DNA of 17,735 bases from HGM11367 sp964600435 (lineage in GTDB: Bacteria; Bacillota; Clostridia; Christensenellales; UBA1242), in assembly GCA_964600435.1 (NCBI GenBank), contig CAZRJB010000015.1, forward strand, positions 1 to 17,735. The letters run 5' to 3'. Of this stretch, positions 14,167 through 17,735 are shown piece by piece. Positions within the stretch are counted from its first letter, which is position 1; every line of letters begins with the position of its first letter. The translations under genes were made by a program, and so were the position numbers. The notes beneath the pieces are model-generated. The model had not been told where the DNA came from. It saw nothing but the letters and a program-made list of their open reading frames with translations, and ran no database searches.

Positions 14167-17100
14167 ATGAAAAAAATCACTGTTGATGGCAACACAGCAA
14201 CCGCTCTTGTTGCATATTCTTTGTCTGAAGTTGCATCTATTTATCCAATAACGCCATCGTCTACAATGGCAGAACTTTGTAGTCAATGGGCAGATGAAGG
14301 CAAGCCAAACATTTTTGACAAACCAATGATAATAAAAGAAATGCAATCAGAAGCAGGTGCTGCTGGTGCTTTGCATGGCAGTTTAACTTGTGGTGCATTA
14401 AGCACAACTTTTACTGCCAGTCAAGGTCTTTTGCTTATGATTCCAAACATGTATAAAATTTCCGGCGAGTTGCTTCCTTGTGTTTTTCACATTTCTGCAA
14501 GAGCACTTGCAACTCATGCATTATCCATTTTTGGTGACCATAGTGACGTTATGGCAACAAGAGGCACAGGGTTTGCAATGCTATGCTCAAGCAATGTTCA
14601 AGAATGCCACGATATGGCCATTGCTTCACACATTGCAACGCTAGAAAGTTCAATACCCTTTATTCATTTTTTTGACGGATTTAGAACAAGTCACGAGATT
14701 CAAAAAATTGAAGTGTTGGAAAACGATGAACTTAAATCTATTTATCCATATGAAAAGGCTAAGCAATTTAAAAGTCGTGCGCTTGACCCTCTTCATCCAC
14801 GTCAACAAGGCACAGCACAAAATCCAGACATTTTTTTTCAAAATCGAGAAGCATGCAACACAAAATATTTAGAAGTTTATGAAAATGTTTGCAATGTTTT
14901 TAAAACAATTGAAAAAGTCACTTCTAGACACTATGAACCATTTGAATATTACGGAGACAAAAATGCAGAAAGTGTTTTGGTCATTATGGGAAGCGGCAGC
15001 GAAACGGTTATTCAAACTGTTAACGATTTGAACCAAAAAGGAGAAAAGTTTGGGGTTTTAAGGGTTAGACTTTTTAGACCTTTTAACCACAATGCTTTTG
15101 TAGCAAAACTTCCAAAAACTGTTAAAAGAATATCTGTTCTAGATAGATGTAAAGATAGCACTGCTCCTTGTGAACCTTTGTGTGAAGATGTTGTTTTTGC
15201 TATAAACAAGGCAGGGCTTAATGTTCGTGTTGTTGGTGGAAGATATGGTTTGGGCGGAAAAGAATTTAAACCAAAAGATGTTTTTTCTGTTTTTCAAAAC
15301 TTGAAATCTGACAAGCCACTTGATGGTTTTTCTGTTGGAATAAACGATGATGTTACTCACCTTTCTTTGCCAGATAACAACTATGTTATTAGCAATCAAG
15401 AACGAGAATTTAAGTTTTTTGGGCTTGGCTCAGATGGTACAGTTAGCGCTAATAAAAACACAATTAAAATTATTGGCGAATGTACAAACAAATATGTTCA
15501 AGGATATTTTGAATATGATAGCAAAAAGTCTGGCAGCTTAACAACCAGTCATTTAAGAATTAGCGATAATAATATTTTAAGTCCATATTGTGTTGAAAAA
15601 GCGGAAATTATTGCAATTCACAACTTTAGTTTTGTCGGCAGATATAACCTAACTTCTTCTTTAAAAAATAACGGAATGGTTCTTTTAAACACAGTTTTAG
15701 ACAAAGATGAACTGAAAAACTTTTTGCCAAATTATTTTATTGAAGATTTAAAAAACAAGCATGCCAAATTATATATTATAAATGCACAAAAAATTGCAGA
15801 TGAAGTTGGGCTTGGAAACAAAATAAACGTTGTTATGCAAACAGCATTCTTTAAACTTTCCAACATTATTGAATATTTGGTTGCGAAACAAAAAATGCAA
15901 GAAGCTGTTAAAAAAACATATGGCAAAAAAGGCGACGAAGTTGTTAATAAAAATTTAAAAGCAATTGAATTGGCAGAACAATCAATTGTTGAATGTGATG
16001 TTTCCACTTTTGACCTAAAAACAACAAACGAAAGCAAAAAATGTTTGGATAATTATTATGAATCTTTTATTAAACCAATTGAAAGTTTAAAAGGCAACGA
16101 GTTGCCAGTTTCTGCTTTTAACGAAAGCGGTTACGTTCCAACAGACACATCCAAACTTTTAAAACGAGGAATTGCAAGCCACTTGCCATGTTGGAAAAAA
16201 GAAAACTGCATTCAATGCGGTATGTGTGTTATTTCTTGCCCACATAGTGCTTTAAGCAGTAAAACAATAAACAGAGAAGATTTGTTTAATGCACCAGCAA
16301 ACTTTGATTTTGCAAACACATTTGGCATGGAAGATAAAAAATTTAAAGTTCAACTTAGCCCACTCGACTGCACTGGTTGTGGTGTTTGCTCTAAAGTTTG
16401 CCCTGCAAAAAACAAAGCACTTGAAATGGTTAACGCGCAAGACATTCTTGAAAACGAAAAGAAAAACTATGAATATTTTAAAGCATTGCCAATAAACACA
16501 ACTCCTTTTTCTACAGATGTTCCAAAAGGTTTGCAATTTAAAAAATCGTATTTTGAATTTAGTGGGGCTTGCGCCGGTTGCGGAGAAACTCCATATATTA
16601 AACTAGCAACAACTCTTTTTGGAAAAGATATGATTATTGCCAACGCAACAGGTTGTTCATCAATTTATGGTGGAAATGCTCCCGTTTGCCCTTATTCTAA
16701 AGACTCTAAAGGTTTTGGACCGGCTTGGGGAAACTCACTTTTTGAAGATAATGCAGAATTTGGAATTGGCATGAGTTTGGCTGTTGAATATAACAAAAAC
16801 ATGCTAAAAAAACATGTTGACGAACTTATTAACGTTTGCATAAATATGCAAATTTGTGAATATTTAAACAAGTGGAAAACAAATGATTGCTTGTGCGAGC
16901 AAGATGCCGAAACTTTAAACAATCTTTTGGTGCAAGAATTAAAAAAACAAGCCGAACCAAGCATTATCAATTTGCTTGAAAAAATTTTGGAATATAAAGA
17001 TTATTTCACCAAAAAGAGCATTTGGGTTATTGGTGGAGATGGTTGGGCGTATGACATTGGATATGGCGGACTTGATCATTTGCTTGCATCAAAAAACAAT

Positions 17101-17655
17101 GTAAACATTTTGGTGTTGGATAGCGAAGTTTATTCAAACACTGGTGGGCAAGCATCAAAAAGCACTCAAAAAGGTGCTTCTGTAAAATTTGCATCACATG
17201 GAAAGGATACAAAAAAGAAAAATTTATCTCAAATGGCAATCACATACAAAACCGCATATGTTGCGCAAGTTAGTTTGGGTGCCGATATGGTTCAAACAAT
17301 AAAAGCATTTAAAGAGGCAGAGAGTTATAATGGTGTGAGCATTATTATTGCCTATGCCCCATGTGTTAATCACGGCTTTGACATGTCGAATTCTAGTTTG
17401 GAAATGAAACGTGCTGTTGAAAGTGGCTATTGGAGTTTGTTCCGATTTGACCCTAGAAAGCAAAAACCTTTAACAATTGACTCTAAACCTCCAACACTTA
17501 ACTTTAAAGACTTTTTACTTGGAGAGTCAAGATTTAAATCTTTATACAAAACAAACCCAGAAATGGCAAACACTTTGTTTGAAGAATGTGAACAAGATGC
17601 AAAAGAAAGATTAAAAACCTTACAAAACATGTTAAAAGCGCAAGAAGAGAATTAG
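14167..17655 (+). CDS. nifJ: Pyruvate:ferredoxin (flavodoxin) oxidoreductase, single-chain
   Basis: Converts pyruvate and CoA to acetyl-CoA and CO2, passing electrons to ferredoxin; central to anaerobic energy metabolism. All domains are in one 1162-aa chain. Domain I has YPITPSSTMAE (26-36) and the TPP-activating Glu near residue 62. Domain II has SARALATHALSIFGDHSDVMATR. Two ferredoxin-type 4Fe-4S motifs follow (Cys681/684/687/691 and Cys735/738/741/745). The TPP domain ligates the proximal cluster with Cys802, Cys805, Cys830 and Cys1066, binds TPP-Mg through GGDGW (Asp958), and carries DSEVYSNTGGQASKST. All eleven family landmarks I looked for are present, so it should be active. The ATG is preceded by GGAAGG with good spacing; the stop is TAG. 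The gene is transcribed alone, away from the SDR. A recombinase fragment abuts its 3' end. Confidence 0.97.
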   Translation: MKKITVDGNTATALVAYSLSEVASIYPITPSSTMAELCSQWADEGKPNIFDKPMIIKEMQSEAGAAGALHGSLTCGALSTTFTASQGLLLMIPNMYKISGELLPCVFHISARALATHALSIFGDHSDVMATRGTGFAMLCSSNVQECHDMAIASHIATLESSIPFIHFFDGFRTSHEIQKIEVLENDELKSIYPYEKAKQFKSRALDPLHPRQQGTAQNPDIFFQNREACNTKYLEVYENVCNVFKTIEKVTSRHYEPFEYYGDKNAESVLVIMGSGSETVIQTVNDLNQKGEKFGVLRVRLFRPFNHNAFVAKLPKTVKRISVLDRCKDSTAPCEPLCEDVVFAINKAGLNVRVVGGRYGLGGKEFKPKDVFSVFQNLKSDKPLDGFSVGINDDVTHLSLPDNNYVISNQEREFKFFGLGSDGTVSANKNTIKIIGECTNKYVQGYFEYDSKKSGSLTTSHLRISDNNILSPYCVEKAEIIAIHNFSFVGRYNLTSSLKNNGMVLLNTVLDKDELKNFLPNYFIEDLKNKHAKLYIINAQKIADEVGLGNKINVVMQTAFFKLSNIIEYLVAKQKMQEAVKKTYGKKGDEVVNKNLKAIELAEQSIVECDVSTFDLKTTNESKKCLDNYYESFIKPIESLKGNELPVSAFNESGYVPTDTSKLLKRGIASHLPCWKKENCIQCGMCVISCPHSALSSKTINREDLFNAPANFDFANTFGMEDKKFKVQLSPLDCTGCGVCSKVCPAKNKALEMVNAQDILENEKKNYEYFKALPINTTPFSTDVPKGLQFKKSYFEFSGACAGCGETPYIKLATTLFGKDMIIANATGCSSIYGGNAPVCPYSKDSKGFGPAWGNSLFEDNAEFGIGMSLAVEYNKNMLKKHVDELINVCINMQICEYLNKWKTNDCLCEQDAETLNNLLVQELKKQAEPSIINLLEKILEYKDYFTKKSIWVIGGDGWAYDIGYGGLDHLLASKNNVNILVLDSEVYSNTGGQASKSTQKGASVKFASHGKDTKKKNLSQMAITYKTAYVAQVSLGADMVQTIKAFKEAESYNGVSIIIAYAPCVNHGFDMSNSSLEMKRAVESGYWSLFRFDPRKQKPLTIDSKPPTLNFKDFLLGESRFKSLYKTNPEMANTLFEECEQDAKERLKTLQNMLKAQEEN

Positions 17656-17735
17656 AATATGTTTGCTGTTCAAGTTCTTTAAGTCTTTGTTTTGTCGTTT
17701 CTGTAAATATTCCTTTTTCAATAGCAATCATTATG
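17534..17735 (-). pseudogene. Truncated C-terminal part of a large serine recombinase (runs off the edge)
   Basis: Reading in from the right edge on the minus strand, about 24 residues (17663-17734) read IMIAIEKGIFTETTK then QRLKELEQQ. This is the pattern found near the start of the C-terminal coiled coil of large serine recombinases, which integrate or excise phages and conjugative elements. In intact proteins dozens of helical residues follow. Here the reading frame instead runs into the antisense of the nifJ 3' end and stops at 17534, giving a hydrophobic, unrelated tail. I read this as a gene broken at a junction seven bases from the nifJ stop. The catalytic N-terminus, if it survives, lies beyond the window. 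The match is short, so the family call is moderate; it could also be a chance coiled coil. Confidence 0.5.

Noticed and set aside
14152..14346. Minus-strand reading frame opposite the nifJ start and other antisense frames inside nifJ, topA and yifB
   Set aside because: They are opposite-strand shadows of strongly conserved genes, without ribosome sites or recognisable protein motifs.
1..17735. CRISPR array, complete insertion sequence, rRNA, or toxin-antitoxin/defence island
   Set aside because: No regularly spaced repeats, transposase motifs, rRNA signatures or defence-family motifs were seen; the NHEJ genes are a known repair system.

Overview
The window is an AT-rich (roughly 30% GC by eye) bacterial chromosome segment that reads best as Bacillota, probably an uncultured anaerobic Clostridia-like lineage. 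The main reasons are the block yifB-dprA-topA-trmFO-hslV, which is the Bacillus-type order apart from a missing xerC, strong AGGAG-type ribosome sites, sigma-A promoters, and a one-subunit pyruvate:ferredoxin oxidoreductase. TAA, TAG and TGA all act as stops, which argues against a Mollicutes code. No species can be named from the sequence alone.

Region 1 (1-6511, minus strand). A promoter at 6484-6511 drives yifB/comM, dprA, topA and trmFO as one tightly packed operon that ends at an intrinsic terminator (406-431). A separate promoter (233-260) drives hslV, whose 5' part runs off the left edge. YifB/ComM and DprA are DNA-uptake recombination proteins, TopA relaxes DNA, TrmFO modifies the tRNA T-loop, and HslV is a protease subunit.

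Region 2 (6463-7141). This spacer holds tRNA-Lys(CUU) on the minus strand with its own promoter and terminator. A 60-bp stretch made of the tRNA 3' end plus its terminator is duplicated 155 bp downstream. An inverted near-copy of the T-arm and several short palindromes lie in or beside the interval. It looks like an old integration or rearrangement scar.

Region 3 (7142-8861, minus). glnS with its promoter and a large nested terminator.

Region 4 (8971-13094, minus). A non-homologous end-joining cluster: an uncharacterised 344-aa gene, then ku, a phosphoesterase-ligase LigD, and a separate LigD polymerase. The usual LigD polypeptide is cleanly split between two genes one base apart.

Region 5 (13221-17735). 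A short-chain dehydrogenase (minus) diverges from nifJ, the pyruvate:ferredoxin oxidoreductase (plus). Seven bases after the nifJ stop, in convergent orientation, lies the truncated C-terminal part of what looks like a large serine recombinase, so a mobile-element junction abuts nifJ.

I found no CRISPR array, rRNA, or clearly novel multi-gene defence system. The most unusual items are the split ligD with its unknown partner gene, the tRNA-Lys repeat structure, and the recombinase remnant.
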